This document shows positions 52,001 to 60,286 of a DNA stretch of 64,000 bases, piece by piece. The position numbers were made by a program, and so were the translations under genes. The stretch comes from Candidatus Riflebacteria bacterium HGW-Riflebacteria-1 (GTDB taxonomy: Bacteria > Muiribacteriota > Ozemobacteria > Ozemobacterales > Ozemobacteraceae). The notes beneath the pieces are model-generated. The model was given only the letters and a program-made list of their open reading frames with translations, searched no databases and was not told where the DNA came from. The stretch's first letter is position 1; each line of letters opens with the position of its first letter. The stretch spans positions 62,001 to 126,000 of the forward strand of contig PGYB01000003.1 of assembly GCA_002839445.1 (NCBI GenBank). The letters are read 5' to 3'.

Positions 52001-52094
52001 GGCAGAAGAAATATTGAAGCGCCTGGAAGCCATCGCGATGAGCGTGCCGTGGCGTGATGACATCACCATCATGTGCATTCAAAACCGCATCTGA
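49065..52094 (+). CDS. SpoIIE-like membrane protein with partly lost active site, second of tandem pair 2
   Basis: 1009 residues, same four-helix/two-sensor/HAMP/PP2C plan. N-terminal helix at about 11-28 (WLVIILLTWGIPSAILW); HAMP is GVKALARRNYQHRIPVRSENEFGVLARAF. In the PP2C domain the first metal motif is SDFFDYF for GGDYFD, the second is LAEVSGNDISAAY for GDVSGHG, yet the later NAGQSYPV, LYTDGAINL and WRDDITIM remain. Thus half of the metal ligands are changed: weak or no activity is expected. It is the partner of the wholly decayed 46168 protein, and a regulatory pair is the likeliest use. Its stop lies two bases from the convergent HEAT-protein stop. Confidence 0.87.
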   Translation: MSSQSNNSFLRWLVIILLTWGIPSAILWTGVKLFLDDRITRSSSVIFDTIEQRLDNFAYDSSPTRFFQPKLTGLFRQLKGLSPTPEVLERIIEDFDRQWPKQMMEIYLFNGEGSVYQIRGAREEHEIFFKLINADYSDEISPEQLSKAGKLFPAPDLMVTRARDQRDRVIELGNPDRYSLCFFDYDKSIRSRFVAGILVFIHYNKMNIGNLLDATVNATDAQHYGYIGEQSSNLPGVLTDIDQDELLDYNEQYPTRSFELSGKLISLRRFNESTLLVGAYERPTHPWPLLAVLLVVFAVCSYFFIQLSYRVIVMQVRFQHNMRQRLIGLFALCYALPIIGAGFLIFQYLRELKHSMVAGEKQSNYRRLADIDAGFTRFTTAKLLEFRNFADDLRLVVTDKEQLRSMLKAKYDSFAADSIHMVSSSSELIYTNDLLTAEIRRHFDQPQQHRQKILDSWKYRQAAISERHIKALFSPGRRDSEGNLEGFAEEPEKTEGHTAFTKLFISTSLAAMDYYNQSNNIMQQLQRTSSSLVVDTIIESNTQSLFQSARTNIGKFTNIQGMSEIFLAYLDVLPGPDEEAWYCFVMLVDLINFQRQYLEDLFGDLQARRDILNRVFPEEDIRAVSTHQYAANFPSVLEFKNFESIIRRSNNDFKTFTQQMVIDGRESMVSVLRGSYLKHYLLIKISPLDHLDEIYRRRLNIIVIIFAVILVMGLALARLLTRLLILPISDIMIGVKALARRNYQHRIPVRSENEFGVLARAFNESAEILKKLTISEKIRKQLYPETEFRCGSYLITTANSNSRIILSDFFDYFPLKQGAYAVVLAEVSGNDISAAYLTAMLKTSFTLLSPSFPFSPDTILAKLNEIFLPYYKKGHMTTCLIGMIDPTNDQMLCSNAGQSYPVSISMQTGEKSFVSLPSSPLGINASSKFSKNVISLDKRTTVLYTDGAINLLDQNGEKLGQERFLEIIGESLKADPRNPAEEILKRLEAIAMSVPWRDDITIMCIQNRI

Positions 52095-52096
52095 TG

Positions 52097-54196
52097 CTAC
52101 TTTTTGCGGGTCACAAATCCCTGCAGATATACGATCGCTTTGCGCGCAAGAACCTTGTCTCTCGCAGTCGCTATGCGGAAAAATTCGCGCAATGAATCAA
52201 GATAAACCGGGTTTTTCTGATAAGACATGGCGAGAATCACATCGCACCTTATATCAAGAGAGTCATCGCTCAGCATCTGCTTAAGAAGCTCTTCTACCTG
52301 GGCGCCTTTCATGCGTGACATAACAAAAACGCCGGCGGAGCGGACTCTCTCATCCGGGTTCTGTGGCAGATTATGAAAAGCCTGCATGATCTTTACGGCA
52401 CCGAAATTATTGAGAGCAGTGCGGGCGGCCTGAGCCAGCAGTGGCACTTCAGACCGCAAAAACGGGCAAAGATGAGGTATTGACGGCACTTTTTTACTGG
52501 CCTCAAGCCCCTGGATGGCCGCCAGAGCTACCCGCTGATCATCATTGTACAGCAGTCCCGCAAGAACATCAATTACCGCCGGATCGTCATATGAACCAAT
52601 TTCGCGGGCAACAAAAGCCAGGCGCACTGGCTCGGGCCTGGTCAACACATACTCGATAAGGTGTGGAATGTGCCTGGGATTCTTCTGCGCAAACAGATCA
52701 CGCAGCTCACTGTCAGTGATCGCCATCATTCTGAGTTTAACTGTCAGATCATCTTTCAAAGACTCTTCTGACAGGTCAATGCTGACGTTAAAGTCTATTT
52801 CAGGCGCCATGGGTTCAGACGGCCCGCCATAGTGTGAAGCGGTGCCAGCCGGTCTGGCTGCTGTTGCTCCGGGCCGATAGCCCCCGGCAGCAGGTTCTTC
52901 GCGTCTGAACTGGGGAGCTATTTTCCCCTGCATCGCTTTGCGGCTTAATTCGCCCCAAAGCGTATCAAGTTCGGGGTCGGCCTGAACAGCCGGGCGACGG
53001 CCTGGTCTGGTGAGTTCCTGCAGACGCTCTATTTCGGCCTGGTGTTTTGCAGTAATTGTCTGATAGGTAGCTGCAGATGGCGGAGCAGTAAGTGCTGGGC
53101 CCTCGGCAGTCTTGACTGGAGCTGGAGCTGGCGCCGCCGGCGCTGGCTTTTGGGCTGGTGCTGGCGCAGGCTTTTCAGCCGGTTGTAAAGCGGCTTTCTG
53201 CTCTGGTTCATCAGACTCGCCATCGGCGCCGTCTTCTGAGACCGTTTCAACGGTATCGTCTTTGACAGCAGTTGTGTCAGGAGTTTTTTCTTTTGTTGTT
53301 TTGGCCTTGGTCTTAACTTTCTTTTTGGGCTCGACTTTTTTATCTTCGGCGGCAGCTTTGTCGCCGCTGGCAGACGCATCAGCCTTTTGAGTGGCAGACT
53401 CGCCCTCTTTGCTGTTGCTCTGATCAGGTAGACCATCAAGATCGATAGCTGCCGCCTCTTTCTTTGCCTTGCGTTTCTTAATGACAACAACGATTGGCAG
53501 AGCCAGCAGCGCCAGAATTATAATTCCGTATTTTTTCGCGAGCACCATGTAGTAAGCGCTCGCAGCTGCCGGGTAAGGTTTCGCGGCAGATTTTGCCTTG
53601 CCAAGAAAGATCAGCGCTTTTCCAGAATCAGGCTTCTTGGCGTTCTGAAAATACATGCCCTGAGCGTAGTTTGCCAGTGAACTGTCGGGGTCTTTGCCCG
53701 ACAGTTGTCTGGCCATGCGATTCACCTGATTCCAGTCGACTTTGTCAGAGTTCAATAAAGCCTCAATGTAAATCGTTAGAAGTTCAGGCAATTCACCGAC
53801 AGCGTCTTCGTGATCCTGCAGGGCTGCAATTACATCTTTGTGATTGCCCGCTTTTGCCGGACCATTAACCTTGGCAAGAAGTTCCTGCGGGTCAGCGCTG
53901 AGAGCCGGCATTTCCGGATGCAGATCTTCGTCACCCTCGCCGTCTGCAACAACATCAGTTCCTTCGCCGGCAGTGTCAAAAACGGCTTCTTCACCAGCAT
54001 CAACCGGCCCACCCTCTTCAGGAAGCGCGCCTTCAGATGCTATGTCCGCACCATCTGGCGATGTCTCAGCCTGGGAATCGTCGACAATGAACATGTCATC
54101 ATCCTGAGCCATCAGGCCCGGATGATGTATTACCGGCAAAATGAGCACCCAGAGCAAAAACAGCCAGAATGCTCTTTTATCTTTGCTGATAAGCAT
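52097..54196 (-). CDS. Membrane HEAT-repeat protein with disordered linker
   Basis: 699 residues. Signal-like N-terminal helix (AFWLFLLWVLILPVIHHPGL), an acidic stretch (about residues 40-95), a TPR-like helical part, and a transmembrane helix at about residues 225-243 (YGIIILALLALPIVVVIKKRK). Then a long Lys/Glu/Ala/Pro linker with several KPAPAPA runs (about 245-370) and a C-terminal HEAT/PBS-type repeat domain (IDVLAGLLYNDDQRVALAAIQGLEA, VLARKAIVYLQG). Protein scaffold of unknown partner. Its gene is followed by a lipoprotein gene just upstream in transcription order (2 bases apart); convergent with SpoIIE pair 2. Confidence 0.75.
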   Translation of the reverse strand: MLISKDKRAFWLFLLWVLILPVIHHPGLMAQDDDMFIVDDSQAETSPDGADIASEGALPEEGGPVDAGEEAVFDTAGEGTDVVADGEGDEDLHPEMPALSADPQELLAKVNGPAKAGNHKDVIAALQDHEDAVGELPELLTIYIEALLNSDKVDWNQVNRMARQLSGKDPDSSLANYAQGMYFQNAKKPDSGKALIFLGKAKSAAKPYPAAASAYYMVLAKKYGIIILALLALPIVVVIKKRKAKKEAAAIDLDGLPDQSNSKEGESATQKADASASGDKAAAEDKKVEPKKKVKTKAKTTKEKTPDTTAVKDDTVETVSEDGADGESDEPEQKAALQPAEKPAPAPAQKPAPAAPAPAPVKTAEGPALTAPPSAATYQTITAKHQAEIERLQELTRPGRRPAVQADPELDTLWGELSRKAMQGKIAPQFRREEPAAGGYRPGATAARPAGTASHYGGPSEPMAPEIDFNVSIDLSEESLKDDLTVKLRMMAITDSELRDLFAQKNPRHIPHLIEYVLTRPEPVRLAFVAREIGSYDDPAVIDVLAGLLYNDDQRVALAAIQGLEASKKVPSIPHLCPFLRSEVPLLAQAARTALNNFGAVKIMQAFHNLPQNPDERVRSAGVFVMSRMKGAQVEELLKQMLSDDSLDIRCDVILAMSYQKNPVYLDSLREFFRIATARDKVLARKAIVYLQGFVTRKK

Positions 54197-54198
54197 AT

Positions 54199-54534
54199 TC
54201 AGTCTCGAAACCTTACTTTTACCTTTTTTCTGCCCCGTACAAGTTCGTTGAGGTATTCAATTTCATAGGCCAGCTCTTTGTCACGTATACTGATACGTTG
54301 CGGCAAAGAGGGTTGTGGTCGCAGCGGTGGTTTTCCACGCCACGGATACCAGTCTTTGACAACCGGTTCAACGTTTTTGGCCTTGCGCTCCTCACGCCGC
54401 ATCTGTTCAAGTTCGCTCTGATAATATTTGGGACTTTCGGCAGGCGCCTGACGACAGCCCGCTGCTGTCATTACAATAGCACAAAGAGCCAGCAGTCGTA
54501 TGCTTCTGTCGAAATTTTTCGTTCGTGCAGTCAT
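54199..54534 (-). CDS. Small lipoprotein
   Basis: 111 residues. Lipobox MTAAGC at about residues 22-27 after a basic start and hydrophobic stretch. The mature part is charged (KYYQSELEQMRREERKAKN) with a Pro/Trp block (DWYPWRGKPPLRPQPSLPQR). It is the first gene of a two-gene unit with the HEAT-repeat protein, 2 bases apart, suggesting that the lipoprotein is its envelope partner. Confidence 0.75.
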   Translation of the reverse strand: MTARTKNFDRSIRLLALCAIVMTAAGCRQAPAESPKYYQSELEQMRREERKAKNVEPVVKDWYPWRGKPPLRPQPSLPQRISIRDKELAYEIEYLNELVRGRKKVKVRFRD

Positions 54535-54617
54535 GATGCGTCCCCGTTTTTGCTAGACAATACAGGCTATCTAATCGGGAAGCATCGGGCTTTTCTTTAG
54601 GATTAAAAGACAATTAT

Positions 54618-55559
54618 TTACCGGTCCGAGTTGCCAGTCTTCTGCAGCTTCGGCAGAGGCTTTCTTGAGCTGATCCTGAGATCTGAATTACCAAGAAGCA
54701 CTCGACTGTTGGCCGGCACCGATTCGGTTAACCACACGTTGCCGCCGATAACCGAATTTTCGCCGATGATAGTTTCGCCGCCGAGTATGGTAGCGCCAGC
54801 ATAGATCACCACCGAGTTTTCAATCGTTGGATGTCGGCGGGCACGCCTTATCACCTGCCCCTGCTTGTCGCGCGGAAAGTTTAGCGCACCTAGCGTAACG
54901 CCCTGGTAAAGAGTCACGTTATCGCCAATTATGGTGGTTTCGCCAATTACGACCCCGGTTCCGTGATCAATAAAAAAGCCTTTGCCAATGCTCGCGCCCG
55001 GGTGAATGTCTACTCCGGTGCGCGAATGCGCCCACTCAGTCATTATGCGTGGAATAAGGCGAAGCCCGCTGGCGTAAAAATAGTGGGCGACACGATAAAC
55101 GCTTACAGCTTCGAGGCCAGGATAACTGAAAATAATCTCATCAAAATTTACCGCAGCCGGGTCATTAACAAACGCAGCCTTCACATCGAGGTTGAGCGCT
55201 GAACGCAATGCCGGTATATTTTCGAGAAAACCCAGCACCATCATCTCAGCACCACGCTCGCATTGCCCGCAGGATTTGCTGCTGCGCTGGCAGCCATGAA
55301 TCAGCTCGCGAAGCACCTGAGGCTTGAGATCTTCATAGATTCTGGCTACCCGATAGCCTATTCGCATATCTATCGTGTCGAACGACATCTCAGAATGCCC
55401 GAAATAGCCAGGAAACAGTATTATGAAAATATCCTCGATCAGATCGTATATTTTCTGCTTATCAGGCAGAGGACTGCTGTCAAAGTGTTGAACATCCTTA
55501 TTGTCTTCATTGATTGACTTAAGAATTCCATCGACAATCTTTTTAAAAGACTTTTTCAT
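54618..55559 (-). CDS. cysE: Serine O-acetyltransferase (long, SrpH/EpsC-like N terminus)
   Basis: 313 residues from ATG 55559, with GGGGG in the leader; a longer frame to 55616 has no good site. The hexapeptide-repeat domain is typical: HSRTGVDIHPGASIGKGFFIDHGTGVVIGET, with catalytic His and Asp pair, followed by GVTLGAL and VVIYAGATILGG. It makes O-acetylserine for cysteine synthesis. The N-terminal helical part is longer than in E. coli CysE and carries a CGQCERGAE Cys pair. Divergent from 55725 with a promoter gap between them. Confidence 0.88.
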   Translation of the reverse strand: MKKSFKKIVDGILKSINEDNKDVQHFDSSPLPDKQKIYDLIEDIFIILFPGYFGHSEMSFDTIDMRIGYRVARIYEDLKPQVLRELIHGCQRSSKSCGQCERGAEMMVLGFLENIPALRSALNLDVKAAFVNDPAAVNFDEIIFSYPGLEAVSVYRVAHYFYASGLRLIPRIMTEWAHSRTGVDIHPGASIGKGFFIDHGTGVVIGETTIIGDNVTLYQGVTLGALNFPRDKQGQVIRRARRHPTIENSVVIYAGATILGGETIIGENSVIGGNVWLTESVPANSRVLLGNSDLRISSRKPLPKLQKTGNSDR

Positions 55560-55656
55560 GTCTGCCCCCACTGCATTAGCTTTTTGACACGCATAAAATA
55601 CACCTAATCGTGGCAAAATTCTACCTCCTTCTCAGATTGAATATGAGAGTTTTTGC

Positions 55657-55684
55657 TTGATGAACAAAGAAATTGGTTTATAAT
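55657..55684 (+). promoter_or_regulatory. Sigma70-type promoter
   Basis: TTGATG (55657-55662), 16-base spacer, perfect TATAAT (55679-55684), 41 bases before ATG 55725. Confidence 0.7.
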
Positions 55685-55724
55685 CAGATTAGGAATCTGA
55701 AATCAGTATAAAGGAATCTGCAGT

Positions 55725-55931
55725 ATGAACGAAATGGAACTCTGTTTCCCGCAAACCGAAATAACAGCTCAAAACACAGTATTAGACAAACACTTTGCCA
55801 GCAACACCTATGGTTATTGCGACCTTTTCGAAACCCAGCTGTTTAAAGAAAGCTGGTCTTCTCTGCAGGAAAACGAAAATACTTTGTTTGACGCAACTCT
55901 TGAGCAGCTGGTAAGTTCGCTGCGTCCATGA
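55725..55931 (+). CDS. Small protein upstream of the AAA ATPase
   Basis: 68 residues, ATG preceded by AAGGAATCTGCAGT. Acidic, with two Cys (ELCFPQ, YGYCDLF), no signal or membrane segment. Its TGA overlaps the AAA gene as ATGA, so translation is likely coupled. A small partner or substrate adaptor for the ATPase is possible; no family recognised. Confidence 0.65.
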   Translation: MNEMELCFPQTEITAQNTVLDKHFASNTYGYCDLFETQLFKESWSSLQENENTLFDATLEQLVSSLRP

Positions 55932-57430
55932 GCGCCCCCCGCAAACAGGATATAAAATCCCTCAAAGAGGCTCTGACTGGCGGTTACCCGATCATAGCCA
56001 TCGAGACCTGGGAAGAAGACGCGACTCTCGCTACCCTGCAGAGTTTTTTTAACAATGCGTTTCAGGGCAAAGGCAGTTTTCTCAGCTGGGATCTCCAGTC
56101 AGGTCTGGTCGACGTTGCCACCGGTGAAACCACACCATGCAGCGCTATTGAGGCGCTCGACAAAATTCAGACTTATGACTGCAGCGGTTTTTTTGTCTTT
56201 AAAGATCTGAATGCTGCGCTGAACAGCGCTGAGATTCAGCGACGGCTGAGGAATATCCACTTTGGCTTTCGTGGCCAGAGCCGATTTCTGCTGCTGACCG
56301 GCTCAAGCTTTACAATCCCGGGAGAGTTGCGCAAAGACATCGTTCTTATCGACTATAAGCTCCCCGAACCGTCCGAAGTTGCCACTATTCTTGACGAGCA
56401 GATTCAGACTGCCGTGCGCCGGGGGGCTGCCAATAATTTGTCCCTCGAAGAGGTTAATCAGGCAATCATTTCACTGAAAGGCTTTACTGCCGCAGAAATC
56501 AGATACTCGCTCAACAAGGCGCTCTGGGGGCGCAAAAGCATCGACGCCGAAATTCTGCCGATCCTGCAGGACGAAAAAGAGCAGCTGGCCCGCAAAGACG
56601 GCGTTCTTGAATATGTTCGCGCCATGGAGTCGCTCGAAGACGTCGGTGGCCTTGAGAATCTCAAGGAATGGCTGGTCAAGAGACGACGCCTCTTCTCGCC
56701 AGAAGCAGCACAGGCTGGTCTCAACCCACCCCGCGGTCTTTTGATGATGGGCATATCGGGCTGCGGAAAGTCGCTTTCAGTAAAGGCAATCAGTTCATTA
56801 TGGGGTCTGCCTCTGTTCCGGCTTGACATGAACAAGGTATATTCGGGCAACTATGGCACCCCCGAAGGCACTTTTTATCGCGCCATCAAAAGTATTGAGT
56901 CTGTTGCCCCGGCTATCCTCTGGATCGACGAAATCGAAGGCGGCATCAGCAGCAACACAGCCAAAGACGGCGGCACCGGTTCACACATTTTTTCGGCGTT
57001 CCTGACCTGGATGCAGGAAAAGTCTGCCGGCGTCTTTGTTGCCGCGACCGCTAACCGCATCGACCTGTTGCCTGCCGAAATCATCAGAAAAGGCCGCTTT
57101 GACCAGGTATTCTTTATTGACCTGCCAAATGACAGTGAGCGTGAAGCGATATTTCGCGTGCATCTCAAGCGCCGTGGCAATCACCTCGAAGATTTTGACC
57201 TGCCGCTCCTCAGCGTGGCAACCGAATTCTGGAACGGCGCCGAAATAGAACACGTTGTCGAGGCCGCCACCATTGAGGCTTTTCACCGCGGCAACCTGCT
57301 GGCCCAGGACGACCTGTACACTATTATCCGCAGCACTGTGCCTCTTTCGCGAACGATGTCTGAGCAGATCAAGTTTATTAAAAACTGGGCAAGCGAGCGT
57401 GCCATCTCAGCCTCGCACTCAGATAAATAG
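55928..57430 (+). CDS. AAA ATPase of Ycf46 type
   Basis: 500 residues. N-terminal about 240 residues form the helical/beta domain seen in Ycf46-like proteins (GGYPIIAIETWEEDATLATL, DYKLPEPSEVATILDEQI). The AAA domain follows: Walker A MGISGCGKSLSVKAI, Walker B ILWIDEIEGG, sensor/second region TANRIDLLPAEIIRKGRFDQVF with the arginine-finger region, and a helical lid. The family is found in cyanobacteria, plastids and other bacteria; its exact function is poorly known, probably unfolding or disassembly. Coupled to the small protein by ATGA. Confidence 0.88.
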   Translation: MSAPRKQDIKSLKEALTGGYPIIAIETWEEDATLATLQSFFNNAFQGKGSFLSWDLQSGLVDVATGETTPCSAIEALDKIQTYDCSGFFVFKDLNAALNSAEIQRRLRNIHFGFRGQSRFLLLTGSSFTIPGELRKDIVLIDYKLPEPSEVATILDEQIQTAVRRGAANNLSLEEVNQAIISLKGFTAAEIRYSLNKALWGRKSIDAEILPILQDEKEQLARKDGVLEYVRAMESLEDVGGLENLKEWLVKRRRLFSPEAAQAGLNPPRGLLMMGISGCGKSLSVKAISSLWGLPLFRLDMNKVYSGNYGTPEGTFYRAIKSIESVAPAILWIDEIEGGISSNTAKDGGTGSHIFSAFLTWMQEKSAGVFVAATANRIDLLPAEIIRKGRFDQVFFIDLPNDSEREAIFRVHLKRRGNHLEDFDLPLLSVATEFWNGAEIEHVVEAATIEAFHRGNLLAQDDLYTIIRSTVPLSRTMSEQIKFIKNWASERAISASHSDK

Positions 57431-57496
57431 CCCCGAATGGGGCTAAGCCAGGGCAAACACATCATTCAATAAGATTCTCCAGCGCTCAGCGAGGCG

Positions 57497-57608
57497 GTGC
57501 TCGTAATCAGCAAAGCGGTAATCGTAATCGAAAGATCGACAGCCTTATCGATTACGAGCACGCGAATACAGTGGCAAAGGTATTTACGAACGAAATAAGT
57601 TGAATTGT
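57497..57608. repeat. Dispersed repeat copy B with 12-bp inverted repeat
   Basis: GTGCTCGTAATC (57497-57508) and its exact inverse GATTACGAGCAC (57550-57561) bracket a central GTAATCGTAATC run. Immediately downstream, AAGGTATTTACGAACG...GAATTG matches copy A at 15053-15083. Together the pieces look like a small palindromic, MITE-like element. Confidence 0.75.
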
Positions 57609-57641
57609 TATCATAGAATTTTTGCAGCAACACGAATTACA

Positions 57642-57678
57642 AATTCCCGGTCACCAGCTGACCGGGAATCTTTTTTTT
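57642..57678 (+). terminator. Rho-independent terminator
   Basis: ATTCCCGGTCA-CCAGC-TGACCGGGAAT followed by CTTTTTTTT; 11-bp perfect stem. It isolates the AAA unit from the feo promoter. Confidence 0.9.
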
Positions 57679-57690
57679 CGCAGAACAAAG

Positions 57691-57719
57691 TTGACAACAA
57701 GATTTAATTAGGTTAAACT
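57691..57719 (+). promoter_or_regulatory. Sigma70-type promoter of the feo operon
   Basis: Perfect TTGACA (57691-57696), 17-base spacer, TAAACT (57714-57719). The -10 region overlaps the operator palindrome, so binding there would block transcription. Confidence 0.7.
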
Positions 57720-57739
57720 AATAATGTTAGACAAATCTA
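57707..57739 (+). promoter_or_regulatory. Palindromic operators, DtxR-family type
   Basis: ATTAGGTTAAACTAAT (57707-57722) is a near-perfect palindrome resembling DtxR/IdeR boxes (TTAGG-type), covering the -10 box. A second perfect palindrome TTAGA-CAAA-TCTAA lies at 57726-57739. The regulator is probably encoded at the operon end (60283-60741). Confidence 0.65.
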
Positions 57740-57759
57740 ATTTTCGCAAGGAAGCAGCA

Positions 57760-58011
57760 ATGGTCAGAACTACGGTCAGTCTCGCAGAACTACCAGAAGG
57801 CAGTACAGCAACAATACGAGACATAGATTCACTGTCTCCGACTTCACAAAGACTGCTCGATATGGGCTTTGTTCCTGGCACATCGATAAGAGCCGTTAAA
57901 AAAGCGCCAATGGGCGACCCTACCACCTTTGAGATCAGGGGGTATCAAGTCGGACTGCGGCGTTCAGAATCTTCGCTGATAGATGTCGAGATCATGCCAG
58001 ATGACAGGTAA
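57760..58011 (+). CDS. feoA: FeoA ferrous iron transport regulator
   Basis: 83 residues from ATG 57760, with AAGGA 7 bases upstream; the ATG at 57724 lies inside the operator region. FeoA SH3-like fold: SLAELPEGSTATIRDI, RLLDMGFVPGTSIRAV, GDPTTFEIRGYQVGLRRSE. Cytoplasmic partner of FeoB. Its stop lies inside the start of FeoB (11-base overlap). Confidence 0.92.
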   Translation: MVRTTVSLAELPEGSTATIRDIDSLSPTSQRLLDMGFVPGTSIRAVKKAPMGDPTTFEIRGYQVGLRRSESSLIDVEIMPDDR

Positions 58012-60286
58012 AATCTCGCGCAACGTATTTCTGGTAGGCAACCCGAACAGCGGAAAGACCAGCCTCTTTAACGCGATGACCGGAGAAAGACGCCGCGTCG
58101 GCAACTGGCCCGGGGTAACTGTGCAGAAACTCGAAGGCATTGCCAGCACAGAACTGGCAACACTCACGATCTGCGACCTTCCCGGTACATACTCTCTTAC
58201 TCCAGCTACGCCAGAAGAAGAGGTCGTTCTCAAAACCATTGATGAAGCGGCAACCGGTTGCATTGTCAACGTCGTTGATATCGCCAATTTTGAGCGAAAT
58301 CTTTTTTTAACGACACAGCTGATCGAACTGGGCATTAAGCCTGTCGTCAGCCTGAACTGCTTTGACTCTTTCACCAAAGCTGGCGGCATCGTTGATCTGC
58401 AAAAATTTTCTTCGTTTACCTGTACGACACCTTTTCCTACCGTAGCCAGGACAGGCGAGGGAACCAGAAACCTCGTTGAATTCATCGGTCAGAACGGCGC
58501 CGACAACAGAAGTGACAACGCCAACTGGCTTTCTCTGCCAGAAATCTGGCGCAACGCTGCTGATCAGATCCTGAGACTACAAGGGCTGCACTGGGAATCT
58601 GCAACCGCTGCCCAGCGCTACAGCTCATTAAGCAGCCTGATACGCATGCAACCAGGCCAGATGAGCGCTGAACTGATTGAAATTCGCCAAGACCTTGCAA
58701 AGAAATTGAGCGAAGGCCGCGAAAAACCGGTCAAGACAACAGATCTCGCCTGCGAGCTGGCCAGCGACCGTTATCGCCGCATCGAAAAGCTTATTGCAGC
58801 ATGCGCTATTGTTCCGGGTAAAAATATTCCGGCCTGGCAGGAAAAACTCGACCGCGTGCTGACCCACCGTTTTTTAGGTCTGCCAATGTTCGCGCTGATG
58901 ATGGCATGGGTATTCTGGACAACTTTTTCGCTCGGCGAAATTCCAATGGGCTGGATGGAATCACTGGTAGGAGCGCTCAGCGACTTTGTTCAGGCCAACA
59001 TGCAGGAGAGCCTGATAAAAGAACTGCTCATCGGCGGTATAATCAGCGGCGTCGGTGGAGTAATAATCTTTGTTCCCAACATTCTGATTCTGTTTTTCTG
59101 GATCGCTATTCTTGAAGACTCTGGTTATATGTCGCGGGCCGCTTTCATAATGGACAAAATGATGAACAGCATCGGCCTGCATGGCCGCGCGTTTATACCG
59201 ATGATTATGGGGCTCGGCTGCAATGTACCAGCAGTTCTGGCAACACGCATCATCGACAACCGTTTCCAGCGGCTTCTTACCATGCTTCTCATACCGCTGG
59301 TAACCTGCGCAGCGCGACTTCCTGTGCTGGTTCTGCTCTGCGGCACTTTTTTTCCTGATAATCCAAGCGCCTGGATGTTCTCGCTTTTCTTTGTAAATCT
59401 GCTGGTTTTGGTCTTTCTCGGGCAAACCACCAGCGTGATTTTCAAAACCAGCGAGAACTCGCCATTTCTCCTCGAAATGCCGCCATATCGACTGCCAACA
59501 CCTTCGAGCGTCTTTCACATGCTTTATGAAAAAGGCGCACATTTTGTTGAAAAAGCCGGCACAGTAATTCTCGCCGGCGCAATCATCATCTGGGTATTGT
59601 CGGTTTTTCCGCGCGAAGTGCCGCTGAGCTTCGACTACGCCGCCGAGGTCGCCGAGCTCAAAGCACAGGAAGCCACAGATGAAGTCGCCGTCAAAATCGC
59701 CGCCCTCGACCACAAACGCGACATCGAGCTCATGGAAGGCCGTTACATGGCCAGGCTTGGTAAGTTCATCCACCCGGTAATGGCACCGTTAGGCTTCAGC
59801 TGGCGCGAAACCGTGTCGCTGATACCGGGCTTTCTAGCCAAAGAATCAGTAGTATCGACTCTGTCTGTTCTCTATCTGCCCTATTCGCAAAACATCGGCG
59901 ACGCCATGCGCGAAACCGGAATGACGCGCCTCACCGCTTTTGTGTTTATGACTTTCACCCTGCTGTATATTCCGTGTATTGCGACTCTCGGCGTGATGTG
60001 GCGCGAAAGCGGCTCAACCCGCTTTACCGCTCTGGCTCTTGTGGTCTATTTCGCTATTGCCTACGGCGTAAGCTATGTTATCCTGAAAATAGGAAGCGCG
60101 TTGCAAGGAAGTTCTGGCATGGCATGGTTCGAAGGAATGGTTATCATTACGTCAGCGCTTTTTGCCAGCTGGTATCTGCTTAAAACGTTCATTGTAACCA
60201 TCAGTGGCAGCAAATGCAATTCATGCGCAAGCAGCGGTTCGTGCCCCTCAAGCGGCAAGTCAGATTGTTCGGGAGGCTGTCCATGA
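58001..60286 (+). CDS. feoB: FeoB ferrous iron transporter
   Basis: 761 residues from ATG 58001 (an upstream ATG at 57983 adds 6 residues). N-terminal G domain: GNPNSGKTSLFNAMTG (G1), GNWPGVTV (G2), DLPGTYSL (G3), and NCFDS in the G4 position where NxxD is usual. C-terminal membrane part has about eight helices including the gate motifs PMIMGLGCNVPAVLATR and CAARLPVLVLL. The protein ends in a Cys-rich tail (CNSCASSGSCPSSGKSDC) as in several FeoB. Imports Fe(II) across the inner membrane. ATGA overlap with the DtxR-like gene. Confidence 0.93.
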   Translation: MTGKISRNVFLVGNPNSGKTSLFNAMTGERRRVGNWPGVTVQKLEGIASTELATLTICDLPGTYSLTPATPEEEVVLKTIDEAATGCIVNVVDIANFERNLFLTTQLIELGIKPVVSLNCFDSFTKAGGIVDLQKFSSFTCTTPFPTVARTGEGTRNLVEFIGQNGADNRSDNANWLSLPEIWRNAADQILRLQGLHWESATAAQRYSSLSSLIRMQPGQMSAELIEIRQDLAKKLSEGREKPVKTTDLACELASDRYRRIEKLIAACAIVPGKNIPAWQEKLDRVLTHRFLGLPMFALMMAWVFWTTFSLGEIPMGWMESLVGALSDFVQANMQESLIKELLIGGIISGVGGVIIFVPNILILFFWIAILEDSGYMSRAAFIMDKMMNSIGLHGRAFIPMIMGLGCNVPAVLATRIIDNRFQRLLTMLLIPLVTCAARLPVLVLLCGTFFPDNPSAWMFSLFFVNLLVLVFLGQTTSVIFKTSENSPFLLEMPPYRLPTPSSVFHMLYEKGAHFVEKAGTVILAGAIIIWVLSVFPREVPLSFDYAAEVAELKAQEATDEVAVKIAALDHKRDIELMEGRYMARLGKFIHPVMAPLGFSWRETVSLIPGFLAKESVVSTLSVLYLPYSQNIGDAMRETGMTRLTAFVFMTFTLLYIPCIATLGVMWRESGSTRFTALALVVYFAIAYGVSYVILKIGSALQGSSGMAWFEGMVIITSALFASWYLLKTFIVTISGSKCNSCASSGSCPSSGKSDCSGGCP

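Noticed and set aside
53112..53390. Plus-strand 92-codon frame in the HEAT-protein linker
   Set aside because: Shadow of the Pro/Ala/Lys-rich linker on the other strand.
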